A stretch of DNA of 64,000 bases from Calothrix sp. NIES-2100 (lineage in GTDB: Bacteria; Cyanobacteriota; Cyanobacteriia; Cyanobacteriales; Nostocaceae): NCBI RefSeq assembly GCF_002368195.1, contig NZ_AP018178.1:5670145-5734144 (forward strand), read 5' to 3'. Every line of letters starts with the position of its first letter. The first letter of the stretch is position 1. This document shows positions 53,010 through 63,007 of the stretch, piece by piece. Both the position numbers and the translations under genes were made by a program. The notes under the pieces are model-generated. The model worked only from the letters and a program-made list of their open reading frames with translations. It was not told where the DNA came from and ran no database searches.

Positions 53010-53350
53010 AATTAATAAACTCAAGAATTTTTTTCTCACGCAAAGTCGCAAAGACGCAAAGAAGTATTTCTCTGTGTTCTCTGCGTCTCTGTGGTTTTTT
53101 TATCCTAGTACTCTGTCAAGCGAAGTTTGAAGGGAAAGGAACGAACCGCGAAGACACGAAGTACGCGAAGGAAGAAGGAAAGAAATTGAAGAATTTATCT
53201 ACTCGTCAAAGTTGAATTGACAGACTACTAGTAATCTGTCCCATTAATTTTGCTAGGTGAACTCATTCTTCATTTCTCTTCCTTTGTGTACTTCGCTTCT
53301 TCGCGGTTCATTTTTTTTCCTCAAAATTAATGCGATAGATCATTAATGGG
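53010..53350. other. Intergenic region with a MITE and an ACCGCGAAG repeat
   Basis: Between treY and treH: a GCAAAGTCGCAAAGACGC tract (53040-53060), the MITE at 53105-53231 and an inverted copy of ACCGCGAAGACACGAAGTAC near 53280-53311. No gene. Confidence 0.5.
53105..53231. mobile_element. MITE-like element with CTAGTA-CTGTCAA ends
   Basis: CTAGTACTCTGTCAAGC (53105) and TTGACAGACTACTAG (to 53231) are inverted; interior carries ACCGCGAAGACACGAAG. 127 bp, no coding capacity. Confidence 0.65.
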
Positions 53351-56134
53351 CTAATCACTCACCAATAAAGCAACTGGAAAATGCGCCAAAGCTGCACTAA
53401 TAGATAATGTTCCTGTAGCCTCTAAAGATTGCTGAGTCAGAACATTTTTCCAAGTTGCGGAAGTTCCTTTAGGTAATTGTAGCTGGGTATCTTGCCAAAC
53501 TGATTCACCGAGGGGATATTCTCCCGGCTGAATTAGGCGAGTAAGAAAGCGCGGGGCGATCGCGATCGCTGTTTGATTTCCCTCTTGTCTGGCAAAGGCG
53601 ATGATATGATCGGCGTGGGTTCCCTGAATTTCTAATGGTAAATATTCACCGTCTTGAAATAATTGCACATAGTTGCTTCTGGCTTTCAAGGCTTGCACTG
53701 TTAAAAACAGTTTGATTCTGCCATCATTTTTCTGGGTGAGTAATTCTGCAATTAAGCTGAGAATATCAGTCTTAATTTGCTGTTTAATCGTACTTAAATA
53801 ACTACGTCGCTGCTCAAAATCTACGGGACGGCGGTTATCTGGATCAACTAAACTTAATTCCCAAAGTTCTGTTCCTTGGTAAAAGTCGGGTACGCCAGGA
53901 GCAGCAATTTTGATTAGAGTTTGAGAAAGGGAGTTAAATATGCCATACTCTGCAACTCGCTGTTGAAATCCGCGAAAATCTGCTAAAAATTCCTGAGAGT
54001 CTAAAACTTTTTCTACAAAGTCAGCACAAGCCTCTTCATATTCACTATCAGGACGTAACCATGCTGTATGAACTTTGGCTTCCCGAATGGATTTAATGAT
54101 ATATTCCTTCACCCTTTCCACAAAAGATGATTCTTCTTGTTCAGTAAAAGGAAACGCCCCTACTAATGTTTGATAAATAAAATATTCATCATTGCTATCG
54201 GGTATAGATAACTTGTGACGATTGATTTTTTGCTTTTGATTCAAGCTACTCCAGCTATTAACCTGTTGCTCCCACTCATCGGGAATTTCTGACAACACAT
54301 TTAACCTCGCACGCACATCTTCACCGCGTTTGGTGTCGTGGGTAGCGGTAGTATTCATTGTATGCGGCCAGGTTGCTTGGTGTTTTTGGTTAAAGCTATG
54401 AAATTCGCCTAGAGAAATACCGAAATGACTAGGATTTCCGCCTACTTCATTGAGCGAAAGTAACTGATTGTAAACATATAAGGTAGTGTCTTCTACGCCT
54501 TTCGCCATCAAAGGGCCAGTATATTGCTGCATCCGCATGACAAAATATAGCCATTGTTCGCGTTCTGTCTGAGTTAGTGAGTCATCAAACTCTAGCAGCA
54601 TCAACTTTTCAATAAAGTCCATTTCATGCTGTAACAGCGGTGCTTGTTCCTTGGCTTGGCGAATTACTGCTTCAATGTAGACGCGATCGCTCTCTGTAAT
54701 CCCATCAGGAGTAATGTAGGTACGATAAATAGGAAATAGGGTGAGAACTTCTGCGATCGCTCGTTTCAGTCCATTCAATGTAAAGTCATTTCCATAGCGA
54801 TATTTGCTGGAAATATTCTTTAAAAGTGTAGCCAGATTATCTACATCACCTGCCAAATTTTTTTCCAGAATCAGGTGCTTATTGGCATTTACAAGCGATG
54901 CATAATTTACTTTATAGCCAATAAAGCTCTGGTAAATTTTAGCAAAGTCTGATTCATTTTCTGATTGGCAGAATACGCCATTGATATAATTTAAAAAGTC
55001 ATATCCAGATGTACCCTGAATTTTCCAATCTGCTGGTAAATCTTCAGTAAGCTCCAAGATTTTTTCTACTGTGATGTAAACATCACCCATCTTTTCTTGC
55101 AGCCGTTCTAAATACTGTAGGGGGTTATAAAGTCCGTCAATATGGTCAATTCTTAGTCCAGTAAATTTACCTTCTGCGACTAACTTGTGAATTAAACTAT
55201 GGGTGTTATTAAATACTCGCAGTTCTTCAACCTTCACGGAAATTAATTCATTGACAGTAAAAAAGCGGCGGTAGTTCATTTCTTCCGCCCCGACTTTCCA
55301 AAAAGCCAGACGATAAAATTGGTCGTTAAGGATGTCCTCTAGTAAATTAAAGCTCTCAGAATTACCTGGTTCACCATTGAAGATTTTCAGGTTTTCATCA
55401 ATGAAATCGCGGATATCATTGTTAGTGGTGTATACTTCCCAAACTAAACCTTTGATAAAGGCGATTTGGTCTTGTCGCTGTTTACCAGCTACCTCTGAGG
55501 GCACATTTTTGAGAATGTAGAGAATTCCTAAAAGTTTGATGAAATCGGGATGAGTGCGTCCTAAAATCCGGGTGAGTTTTCCCAGATTATGAGTCAGAAA
55601 TTTAGTATAAGACTCTAACCGTAGTGGCAATTTTAAACTGTAATAGTTGACAGTTAAACCGTTTTGTTCATATTTTAATTGAATGTCTCCCTTTTCTAGA
55701 GAAACACCGTAGAAGTCTCCCAATAAGGGGGCGAGAATTCGCTCTTGGCGATCGCCAAAGGGAGCATTCCAGCTCAGATCAAAGTAATCGGTATAGCTGG
55801 AATCGGGGCCGTGTTCTAACACGTCCATTAAGTATAAGTTTTCGCTACTATAAGCCATGTGATTGGGTACAATATCTTGTAACCAGCCCATACCAAGGGA
55901 TTGGAGTTCTGTAACTAAAGCTTCAAAGTCCTCATTAGTACCTAGTTCAGGATTGAGTTGAGCAGCATCGACTACATCGTAGCCATGCGTACTCCCAGAT
56001 CTGGCTTTGAAGATGGGGGAGGCGTATAAATCAGAAATGCCTAAGTCAGCGAGGTAAGATGCGATCGCTTGCGCTTTGTCAAAGCCAAATTGAGAGGTAA
56101 ATTGAATTCGATAAGTAGCTTGGGGAATTCGCAT
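53351..56134 (-). CDS. treY: Maltooligosyltrehalose synthase
   Basis: 927 residues. GH13 alpha-amylase-type barrel with GWLQDIVPNHMAY, the nucleophile Asp in GLRIDHIDGLYNP and acid/base Glu in VYITVEKILEL. It turns the reducing end of a maltooligosaccharide into a trehalose unit. The length is normal for TreY. It starts at ATG 56134 and follows treZ by 258 bp on the same strand, with repeats in the gap. Confidence 0.93.
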   Translation of the reverse strand: MRIPQATYRIQFTSQFGFDKAQAIASYLADLGISDLYASPIFKARSGSTHGYDVVDAAQLNPELGTNEDFEALVTELQSLGMGWLQDIVPNHMAYSSENLYLMDVLEHGPDSSYTDYFDLSWNAPFGDRQERILAPLLGDFYGVSLEKGDIQLKYEQNGLTVNYYSLKLPLRLESYTKFLTHNLGKLTRILGRTHPDFIKLLGILYILKNVPSEVAGKQRQDQIAFIKGLVWEVYTTNNDIRDFIDENLKIFNGEPGNSESFNLLEDILNDQFYRLAFWKVGAEEMNYRRFFTVNELISVKVEELRVFNNTHSLIHKLVAEGKFTGLRIDHIDGLYNPLQYLERLQEKMGDVYITVEKILELTEDLPADWKIQGTSGYDFLNYINGVFCQSENESDFAKIYQSFIGYKVNYASLVNANKHLILEKNLAGDVDNLATLLKNISSKYRYGNDFTLNGLKRAIAEVLTLFPIYRTYITPDGITESDRVYIEAVIRQAKEQAPLLQHEMDFIEKLMLLEFDDSLTQTEREQWLYFVMRMQQYTGPLMAKGVEDTTLYVYNQLLSLNEVGGNPSHFGISLGEFHSFNQKHQATWPHTMNTTATHDTKRGEDVRARLNVLSEIPDEWEQQVNSWSSLNQKQKINRHKLSIPDSNDEYFIYQTLVGAFPFTEQEESSFVERVKEYIIKSIREAKVHTAWLRPDSEYEEACADFVEKVLDSQEFLADFRGFQQRVAEYGIFNSLSQTLIKIAAPGVPDFYQGTELWELSLVDPDNRRPVDFEQRRSYLSTIKQQIKTDILSLIAELLTQKNDGRIKLFLTVQALKARSNYVQLFQDGEYLPLEIQGTHADHIIAFARQEGNQTAIAIAPRFLTRLIQPGEYPLGESVWQDTQLQLPKGTSATWKNVLTQQSLEATGTLSISAALAHFPVALLVSD

Positions 56135-56391
56135 AGATATTGTTGTTTTGACTGGAAGTTAGGGGAGTTTTGGGAACGAACCGCAGAGACGCAGAGAACG
56201 CAGAGAAAAGAGTAATTAACCTGAGTTCGATGATGCACAGGATTTTGACCTCACCCCCAGCCCCTCTCCTAACAGGAGAGGGGAGAGAAAATCCTAATAT
56301 TTTTGTTGCTCCTCCCTCTCCTCTCTTCGAGACGCTGCGCGAACGCAGGAGAGGGAGGTTGGGTGGGTGAGGTTTGTCTAATTCACGTTAA

Positions 56392-58239
56392 TTAAGGTTC
56401 TAATTCATACAGCACAAGACTTGTGGGTTGTAGTTGCAGTTCTTGGCCTACAGATAAATCATCAGGTGCTTGTGAACCAGGGCCAGCCCATGATGTATCG
56501 GCTGAGTCTAATCTTTTGTAAGCATGACGCTGAATTGGCAAAGTGAGTGACACTGGAGATTGATGAAAATTCAGCACAAATATCACTTCACTTGATTCAT
56601 TCCAACGGCGTACCGTAACTAGCTGTTTATCTTCATCGCTAGTTGCTTGAATGCAGTCGCGGTCTTGTGTTAAAAGTGCGGGATGGGCTTTGCGCCAATC
56701 AATTAATTGGCGATACCAATCGAGTAATACTTTGTGCTTACCTTCGTTGCGTAATTCCCAGTTGAGTTTACATTGTAAGAAGGTTTCTGCTGATTCTGGA
56801 TCTGGTGGATCTTCTGCATAATGAAAAGCGGCAAATTCTTCCTTGCGTCCGGCTCGTACTGCTTGAATTAGGTCGGGGTCGGAATGACTGACAAAGTACA
56901 TAAAAGGTGCAGTTTCGCCGTATTCTTCACCCATGAATAACAAAGGTAAGTGAGGTGACAGCAACACAGCACCAGCTGCTAATTTTAATCCTTCAAAGGA
57001 AACACGATTCCAGAGGCGATCGCCTTTCATTTGATTGCCGATTTGATCGTGATTCTGGATGCAGACGGAAAATTGTGATGGCGGGCGATCGCGGCAAGTA
57101 ATACCATGAAATCGTTTACGATGCGGTGCATACTTCCAATCGTAGACAAAGGTATCTTCATAAGCTTTGGCTAATTGGGCACATTCTCCAAAGTCTTGAT
57201 AATATCCTTGGCGATCGCCTGTTAACAATGCGTGCAATGCATGGTGAAAGTCATCACTCCATTGGGCGTCCAATCCGTAGCCACCTAATTCTGGCGGACG
57301 AACGATTTGGGGATTATTCAAGTCACTTTCGGCGATTAAGTAGCGTTTGCGTCCCCCATCTTGGCAAAAGTGATGAACTGCTTCGGCTAATTCCCATAAA
57401 AAATGTTTTGCGCCTAAATCATAAATCGCCTGAATCGCATCCAGCCGTAATCCATCAATATGAAAATCTCCCAACCAATACAGCGCATTCTGGATGAAAT
57501 AGTGGCGCACACCTTGGCTATGGGCATCGTCGAAATTCATCGCGTTGCCCCAAGGAGTTTTATAGGTTTTGGTAAAATAAGGTGCAAACTGACCCATGTA
57601 GTTACCTTCTGGGCCAAAGTGGTTATAAACCACATCCAGCACTACAGCAATACCATGTTGATGGCAAGCATTTACTAACTGCTTTAAATCGGCTGGAGTG
57701 CCATAGGAATTTTGCACAGCAAACGGGTAAACTCCATCATAGCCCCAGTTGCGGTATGCTAGAGCCGGTTCAATATGGGTATCTCCGGGAAACTGGGCGA
57801 TGGGCATTAGTTCAATAGCATTAATCCCTACTTCTTTTAAATCTGCTAGGCGGGGAATAATCGCGGTGAATGTGCCTTCGGGTGTGAATGTGCCAACATG
57901 AAGTTCATAGAAAATCATCGATTCTATCGGCACACCAGTCCAGTCCCCATCTGTCCACTCAAAGTGATGATCGATAACTTGTGATGGCCCGTGAACTCCT
58001 TCGGGTTGATATTGGGATGCAGGATCAGCAAAGGCGTTTTCTCCATCCAAAACATAGCGATAAAGTGTGCCAGGATATACATCATTCACCTTCATTTGCC
58101 AATATCCCTCTGCCTGGGGTTTTAGGGGAATGATTTGTTCTTGTGGTGTTAAAATTTGCACGGCAACGCTATTTAATGTTGGCGACCAGACTGTAAATTC
58201 GCACTCTCCTTTACCCAAGTAGTTAGCACCAGTTTTCAC
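56392..58239 (-). CDS. treZ: Maltooligosyltrehalose trehalohydrolase
   Basis: 615 residues; an N-terminal carbohydrate-binding domain (GECEFTVWSPTLNSVAVQ) is followed by a GH13 catalytic domain with GVNAIELMPIAQ, VVLDVVYNHFGPEG, the nucleophile Asp in IDGLRLDAIQAI and Glu in YLIAESDLN. It releases trehalose from the TreY product. The start is a GTG at 58239, supported by GGGAGGA six bases upstream. First gene of the treZ-treY-treH set. Confidence 0.94.
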   Translation of the reverse strand: MKTGANYLGKGECEFTVWSPTLNSVAVQILTPQEQIIPLKPQAEGYWQMKVNDVYPGTLYRYVLDGENAFADPASQYQPEGVHGPSQVIDHHFEWTDGDWTGVPIESMIFYELHVGTFTPEGTFTAIIPRLADLKEVGINAIELMPIAQFPGDTHIEPALAYRNWGYDGVYPFAVQNSYGTPADLKQLVNACHQHGIAVVLDVVYNHFGPEGNYMGQFAPYFTKTYKTPWGNAMNFDDAHSQGVRHYFIQNALYWLGDFHIDGLRLDAIQAIYDLGAKHFLWELAEAVHHFCQDGGRKRYLIAESDLNNPQIVRPPELGGYGLDAQWSDDFHHALHALLTGDRQGYYQDFGECAQLAKAYEDTFVYDWKYAPHRKRFHGITCRDRPPSQFSVCIQNHDQIGNQMKGDRLWNRVSFEGLKLAAGAVLLSPHLPLLFMGEEYGETAPFMYFVSHSDPDLIQAVRAGRKEEFAAFHYAEDPPDPESAETFLQCKLNWELRNEGKHKVLLDWYRQLIDWRKAHPALLTQDRDCIQATSDEDKQLVTVRRWNESSEVIFVLNFHQSPVSLTLPIQRHAYKRLDSADTSWAGPGSQAPDDLSVGQELQLQPTSLVLYELEP

Positions 58240-58436
58240 GCAGTATCCTCCCGTTAGATAATCTTTGTGCCAAAGAGGTTGTTATCAAACATCACGTCAG
58301 ATAGCATCATGTATGGTCTAGCCAACAATTTTCCAGCACCCATAGGCGGATTTTTTTGACCGCAAAAGCCTGTCTATTCACCTAAGGAAAGATACTGAAA
58401 ACAGTCGCATTCTGTTTTCTCTCCTCTCTTCAACAA

Positions 58437-58468
58437 GATCCCCGACTTCTTAAAGAAGTCGGGGATCT
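58437..58468. repeat. Palindromic repeat with CCCCGACTTCTT arms
   Basis: GATCCCCGACTTCTT and AAGAAGTCGGGGATC form a near-perfect stem around TAA or less. It lies between divergent treZ and the next gene; related to 45648-45668. Confidence 0.6.
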
Positions 58469-58511
58469 GAAAGCTTACTAATTTCCCAAAATCAAATAGG
58501 ATTGCTATACT

Positions 58512-59480
58512 ATGCTCTTATTTTTGGCGAAGGTGTTGTTAATTGTGAAAAAATTGATTTTCCCAATAGCAGTGTGTAGTTTGTTACTCAGCTGCTCGAG
58601 GGTACAGCAAAGCAGTGGAAATACCTCCAGTAGCATACAACCCGTTATTGAAACTAACGCCAAAGTAGAAAAATTGGTTGGTGGTTTAAAATTTACAGAA
58701 GGGCCTGTTTGGCATCCCAGTGGCTTTTTACTCTTCAGTGATATTCCCGCAGATACGATCTATAAATTGACAACCGACGGTAAACTTTCAGTGTTTCGTC
58801 GTCCGGCTGGCAATCCCAATGGTAATACTTTTGATCAACAAGAACGGTTAATTACTGCTGAACATAACCGCCGCTTGGTACGCACCGAAAAAAATGGTCA
58901 AATCAAAGTCTTAGCTGAACGCTACCAAGGCAAACGTCTCAATAGCCCGAACGATGTTGTAGTTAAGTCAGATGGTAGCATTTACTTTACTGATCCACCC
59001 TACGGTATCACTAAGGAAAAAGAAGAACTTGGCTTTTATGGAATCTATCGCTGGAAACCAAATGGAACTCTGACTTTACTCAATCAAGAAATGCTACGTC
59101 CCAATGGAATTGCATTTTCAACTGATGAGAAAAAACTTTATGTGAGTGACTCTGAAAAAAGACATATCCGCATTTTTGATGTTAAATCAGATGGCACTTT
59201 AACTAACAGCAGAGTTTTTGCTGAGTTGAAGGAACCCCAGGACAAAGGTTTACCCGATGGTTTGAAGATAGATAGTAAAGGTAATATCTACTGTAGCGGG
59301 CCAGAAGGAATCTGGATTTTTTCACCAACAGGTCAACTACTGGATAAAATTATTGTGCCAGAAACTGTGACAAATTTGGCTTGGGGCAATCAAGACTACA
59401 AAACTCTTTACATCACGGCTGGTCAGGGTGTTTACCGCATTCGCTTAAAGGTTGGGGGTAAGCAACCAGCAAGTCCCTAA
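58512..59480 (+). CDS. SMP-30/gluconolactonase family lipoprotein
   Basis: 322 residues from ATG 58512; a GTG at 58545 would start VKKLIFPIAVCSLLLSC, an ideal lipoprotein signal. The lipobox is LLSC with acylation at the Cys. A six-bladed beta-propeller follows: FTEGPVWHPSGFLLFSD, RLNSPNDVVVKSDGSIYFTD, NGIAFSTDEKKLYVSDS and GLPDGLKIDSKG hold the metal Glu, Asn and Asp. These enzymes hydrolyse sugar lactones. Anchored in a membrane facing the periplasm. Its end overlaps the TIR-WD40 gene by four bases, converging. Confidence 0.87.
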   Translation: MLLFLAKVLLIVKKLIFPIAVCSLLLSCSRVQQSSGNTSSSIQPVIETNAKVEKLVGGLKFTEGPVWHPSGFLLFSDIPADTIYKLTTDGKLSVFRRPAGNPNGNTFDQQERLITAEHNRRLVRTEKNGQIKVLAERYQGKRLNSPNDVVVKSDGSIYFTDPPYGITKEKEELGFYGIYRWKPNGTLTLLNQEMLRPNGIAFSTDEKKLYVSDSEKRHIRIFDVKSDGTLTNSRVFAELKEPQDKGLPDGLKIDSKGNIYCSGPEGIWIFSPTGQLLDKIIVPETVTNLAWGNQDYKTLYITAGQGVYRIRLKVGGKQPASP

Positions 59481-62236
59481 TTCCCACTTTCTACTTTTTG
59501 ACAAAGCAGGCGATCGCGTTCACTAAAATCAGTATTATACTGCAAATAGTTGTGTAACCACTGACAACCGCGTGTCAACAGTTGATTTAAATCTGCATTC
59601 TCAAAGGGCATAAGTTTGACAATACCACCTTCGCCGGCGATCGCAATGTCCTGTCCTTGAGGATTAAAAGCGACATTCCACACTTCACCTCGAGCATCAA
59701 AGATTTTAGCGATTTGCTGTCCATCAGTAGTCCACAATCGAACTGTACCATCTTGGCCAGCAGTCGCAATTTGCTGACCATCAAGGCTGAACCGTGCATC
59801 AAAAACTTGCTGCTCGTGCCCTCTGAGCAAAGCCAGCTGTTGTCCTGCAAGATTCCAAATCCGAGCCGTACCATCTTTCCCAGCGCTGACAATGAATTGA
59901 CCATCCGGGCTAAAGTTGGCTTGAAAAACAATGTCCTGATGTCCTTTGAATTCTGCGATTTGCTTTCCCGAAAAATTCCACAGATGAAATGTTCCGCGAT
60001 CGCCTGTTGTTAGAATTGTTTTGCCATCAGGGCTGAACTTAACACTCCAAATTTGACCGTCATTGCTTTGAAAACTTCCAGTTTGTTGCCCCGAAACCGT
60101 CCAAAGCCCAATTATGCCATCTTCCCCAGCGGTAACTATGCTGCTGCCGTTGGGACTCAAGCTAGCACGATAAATTGCTTGCCCATGACCTCCCAATTTT
60201 ACAATTTGCTGTCCCCAAATGTCCCACAACTGGACAGTACCATCACCCGCTGTGAGAATTTTTGTCCCATCTGGGCTGAAGCTTAAGCTCCAAATTGCTC
60301 CTTGATGTCCCCTAAATTCGGCGAGTTGCTTTCTTTTGAGATTCCACAGGCGAATCACTCCATCAGATCCCGCCGTAGCTATCTTCGTTCCATCTGGGGA
60401 AAAATTGAGGCTCCAAATCCACTCATGACTTGCTTTAAATTCTCTAATCTTTCGCTGGGAGAGGTTCCACAACCTTGCTGTACCATCCCCTCCGGCCGTA
60501 ATCAATTGCTGACCATCAGGACTGAAATTTACACTGTTGATCCACAGTGTCGCTTTAAACTGAGTCAATTGATGCCCTAAGAGATTCCACACACGAATAG
60601 TGCTATCTGTTCCAGAAGTAGCAATTTGCTTGCCATCTGGACTAAAACTCACCCCCAGAACTGCGCCTAAATGACCTTTGAATTCCGCCAGGGTTTTACC
60701 CTGCAAGTTCCACAACCGGGCTGTACCATCATCAGCAGCAGTCACAATAGTCTTGCCATCGGGGCTAAAACGGACTTCGCTGATGCCACCTTGATGTCCT
60801 TTAAATTCGGCGATTTGCTGTCCTTTCCGGTTCCATAGTCGCGCTGTGCGATCGCTAAGAGCTGTCACTAGTTGCTGCCCATCAGGACTAAACTGGACAT
60901 ATGCAACTTGTCCTTGATGAGCTTTAATTTCCACAATTTGTTGTCCTTTAAGGCTCCACAACCGAGCTGTACCATCAACACTAGCTGTAGCTATTTGTTG
61001 ACCATCAGGACTAAAACTTACACTCCAGATTAACCCCTGGTGTCCGGTGAATTTAGCGAGTTGTTGTCCTTGAAGATTCCATAAGCGAGCAGTGCGATCG
61101 CTACCGCCAGTCACAATTGTTTTACCATCCGGGCTAAAGTTGGCATCCAGAACTTTTCCCTGATGTCCCCTAAATTCAGCCAGTAGTTGCCCTCTGACAG
61201 TCCATAGCTGTCCAGTGCCGCGATCGTCAACTGTGACAATTTTGCTACCATCGGGGCTAAACCGGGCGCTAGAAACGTTGCTCTGATCTGCGCGAATGCG
61301 ATTCTGTTCTTGAATGTTTTCCAACAGTGTTCCTAAGGCAAATAGTGGGCTAGTGGTAGGATATTGGTTGATAGGAAGATGATCTTTCACCAATTTTTGC
61401 AACGCTTTACCACTATCTACAGCTGCTAAAAGCGCACCTAACTGATCTGAGTTAAACTGCTGCAAAGCATTTGCTCCTTCCCGTTCTAGCCGCGTTGCAA
61501 TTTTGGCTGCTTGCAGTTCTTGCAAAGCTTGAATCGTCATCGCACCGACTAAAGCCGCTGCACATATTGTCACACCCAGCACTGCTGAACCAATCTGCAC
61601 CATCCGCCTAGACTTTTGTCCTGCTTGAATCAACCTTTGATGAGCATCTTCAGCTTCACGACTTTTGGTGATGTAATTAATTTGCTGTTCGCTGGGTTTT
61701 GGTTCTTTGCTAGCTCCCTGCTGTAACCATTGTTCTGCTTCTTGCAAATAGCTACCGCGCAACAAAAAGCTATCATTGCGTGCTTTTTCTTCCCACTCTA
61801 GAGCATGGACAAGCAAGCGCGTGTGAGCATACACATAGTTAAGATCGGTGTTAATCGCCTTCAGCAACGACTCAAAAGCGGTATCGAAATTATCTTGCTC
61901 TCGACACAACACCCAGTTGTGCTTGGCGATCGCTTCATGCACCTGCTGCATCTCAAACCCCTCTCGCCACAAAATGGGTATCAACCGCTTATTAGTTTTG
62001 ACGCTATAATCAACTTCCTGGCGGCATACCTTAGAGACAACTGAGTCGGGGCTAATTATAAATATAAAGGTATGTGCCCCTTCGATACCACGCTCAATCT
62101 CATCCCACCAATCTGCGGTGATGGGAATATTTTGCCAGTCTACCCATGCATCATGATTCGCTCCTGCCAATGCAGTATGGAGTTTCTCCACAAACGCCCG
62201 ATCTTTACGCGAGTAGGAGATAAAAATATCAGCCAT
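59477..62236 (-). CDS. TIR-transmembrane-WD40 repeat protein
   Basis: 919 residues. TIR domain at 1-130 (MADIFISYSRKDRAF start; predicted catalytic Glu 74 in CRQEVDYS), a charged linker, one membrane span (about 212-235), a helical stretch and then 14 WD40 repeats of about 41 residues (about 320-890), enough for two seven-bladed propellers. TIR domains cleave NAD+ or sense cell-death signals; WD40 repeats bind partners. This layout recurs in cyanobacteria as a signal or conflict protein. No operon partner is seen; it converges with the SMP-30-like gene. Confidence 0.9.
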   Translation of the reverse strand: MADIFISYSRKDRAFVEKLHTALAGANHDAWVDWQNIPITADWWDEIERGIEGAHTFIFIISPDSVVSKVCRQEVDYSVKTNKRLIPILWREGFEMQQVHEAIAKHNWVLCREQDNFDTAFESLLKAINTDLNYVYAHTRLLVHALEWEEKARNDSFLLRGSYLQEAEQWLQQGASKEPKPSEQQINYITKSREAEDAHQRLIQAGQKSRRMVQIGSAVLGVTICAAALVGAMTIQALQELQAAKIATRLEREGANALQQFNSDQLGALLAAVDSGKALQKLVKDHLPINQYPTTSPLFALGTLLENIQEQNRIRADQSNVSSARFSPDGSKIVTVDDRGTGQLWTVRGQLLAEFRGHQGKVLDANFSPDGKTIVTGGSDRTARLWNLQGQQLAKFTGHQGLIWSVSFSPDGQQIATASVDGTARLWSLKGQQIVEIKAHQGQVAYVQFSPDGQQLVTALSDRTARLWNRKGQQIAEFKGHQGGISEVRFSPDGKTIVTAADDGTARLWNLQGKTLAEFKGHLGAVLGVSFSPDGKQIATSGTDSTIRVWNLLGHQLTQFKATLWINSVNFSPDGQQLITAGGDGTARLWNLSQRKIREFKASHEWIWSLNFSPDGTKIATAGSDGVIRLWNLKRKQLAEFRGHQGAIWSLSFSPDGTKILTAGDGTVQLWDIWGQQIVKLGGHGQAIYRASLSPNGSSIVTAGEDGIIGLWTVSGQQTGSFQSNDGQIWSVKFSPDGKTILTTGDRGTFHLWNFSGKQIAEFKGHQDIVFQANFSPDGQFIVSAGKDGTARIWNLAGQQLALLRGHEQQVFDARFSLDGQQIATAGQDGTVRLWTTDGQQIAKIFDARGEVWNVAFNPQGQDIAIAGEGGIVKLMPFENADLNQLLTRGCQWLHNYLQYNTDFSERDRLLCQKVESGN

Positions 62237-62301
62237 TATATCGTGTCAGGTTAAAGACTTATCATTAAGGCAGCAAGGGGACAGGGGGGACTGTTGACTT
62301 C

Positions 62302-62430
62302 TTAGGGACTTACAAAAAATAAATTACCCATATTCCGTAGTGCGAGCCGGAAAGCTCGCTTTTTAACATTTGCGAGCGTCTCGCTCGCACTACAAATTTT
62401 GGTGGTATTTAAAAAATTGGATGTCCCTTA
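62302..62430. mobile_element. MITE-like element with TTAGGGAC ends
   Basis: TTAGGGACTTAC (62302) and GGATGTCCCTTA (to 62430) are inverted ends; inside is a GTAGTGCGAG...CTCGCACTAC hairpin. The same element, interrupted, is at 37536-37800. A single end is also near 50415. Confidence 0.7.
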
Positions 62431-62449
62431 ACAACTGACAACTGACAAA

Positions 62450-62854
62450 TTACACTTTGCAACTACCATCTACACAAAATGACGATTGATAGGTGCTGGA
62501 ACGCTTGCCAAAGACGGTATAGCGATTATCGCGGATTTGTTCGTAAAAGCGATCGCCTACCCACTTCACCCCAGGTAATGCCCGATAAGCATCGACAAAT
62601 ATACTTCCTAGCGGCAATAACCGACCAATTTCTTCTGCTGCATCGCTACCTTGCCAACGTCGTTGGGGCGCATTCCCATCGATTAAAATCATTCCCTGTT
62701 CGCAATCAGAGGGAGTAATGCCAAATTGGGCGAGTGTTGGCTCATCTTGCATCGGACTGTAGCGAAACAGCTTTCCTTGGTCTAAACTCTCCAATAATTG
62801 CACTAAAGTAACGCAGAGATTGCAATTGCCATCGTAAATTACATAGTAATTCAT
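62450..62854 (-). CDS. Thiol-disulfide oxidoreductase DCC family protein
   Basis: 134 residues. The DCC motif YDGNCNLC near the N-terminus gives the family its name and contains the C-x-x-C pair. RYSPMQDEPTL and DAAEEIGRLLPLG are typical. Possible disulfide reductase of the cytoplasm; real substrates are unknown. It stands alone, 150 bp from the divergent AraC gene. Confidence 0.88.
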   Translation of the reverse strand: MNYYVIYDGNCNLCVTLVQLLESLDQGKLFRYSPMQDEPTLAQFGITPSDCEQGMILIDGNAPQRRWQGSDAAEEIGRLLPLGSIFVDAYRALPGVKWVGDRFYEQIRDNRYTVFGKRSSTYQSSFCVDGSCKV

Positions 62855-63007
62855 TATTTTTACTTATATCCTTAGTCGTTGTTATGGTTTGAATTTATGC
62901 GATTATGTTACTGTATGTAAATTAAATTTACCTGGCGATCGCAAGATAATCCAGGGTATTTCCAAAAGTAAGTATAGCGTTATACCTTAAACTAAAGGCT
63001 TGCTAAG

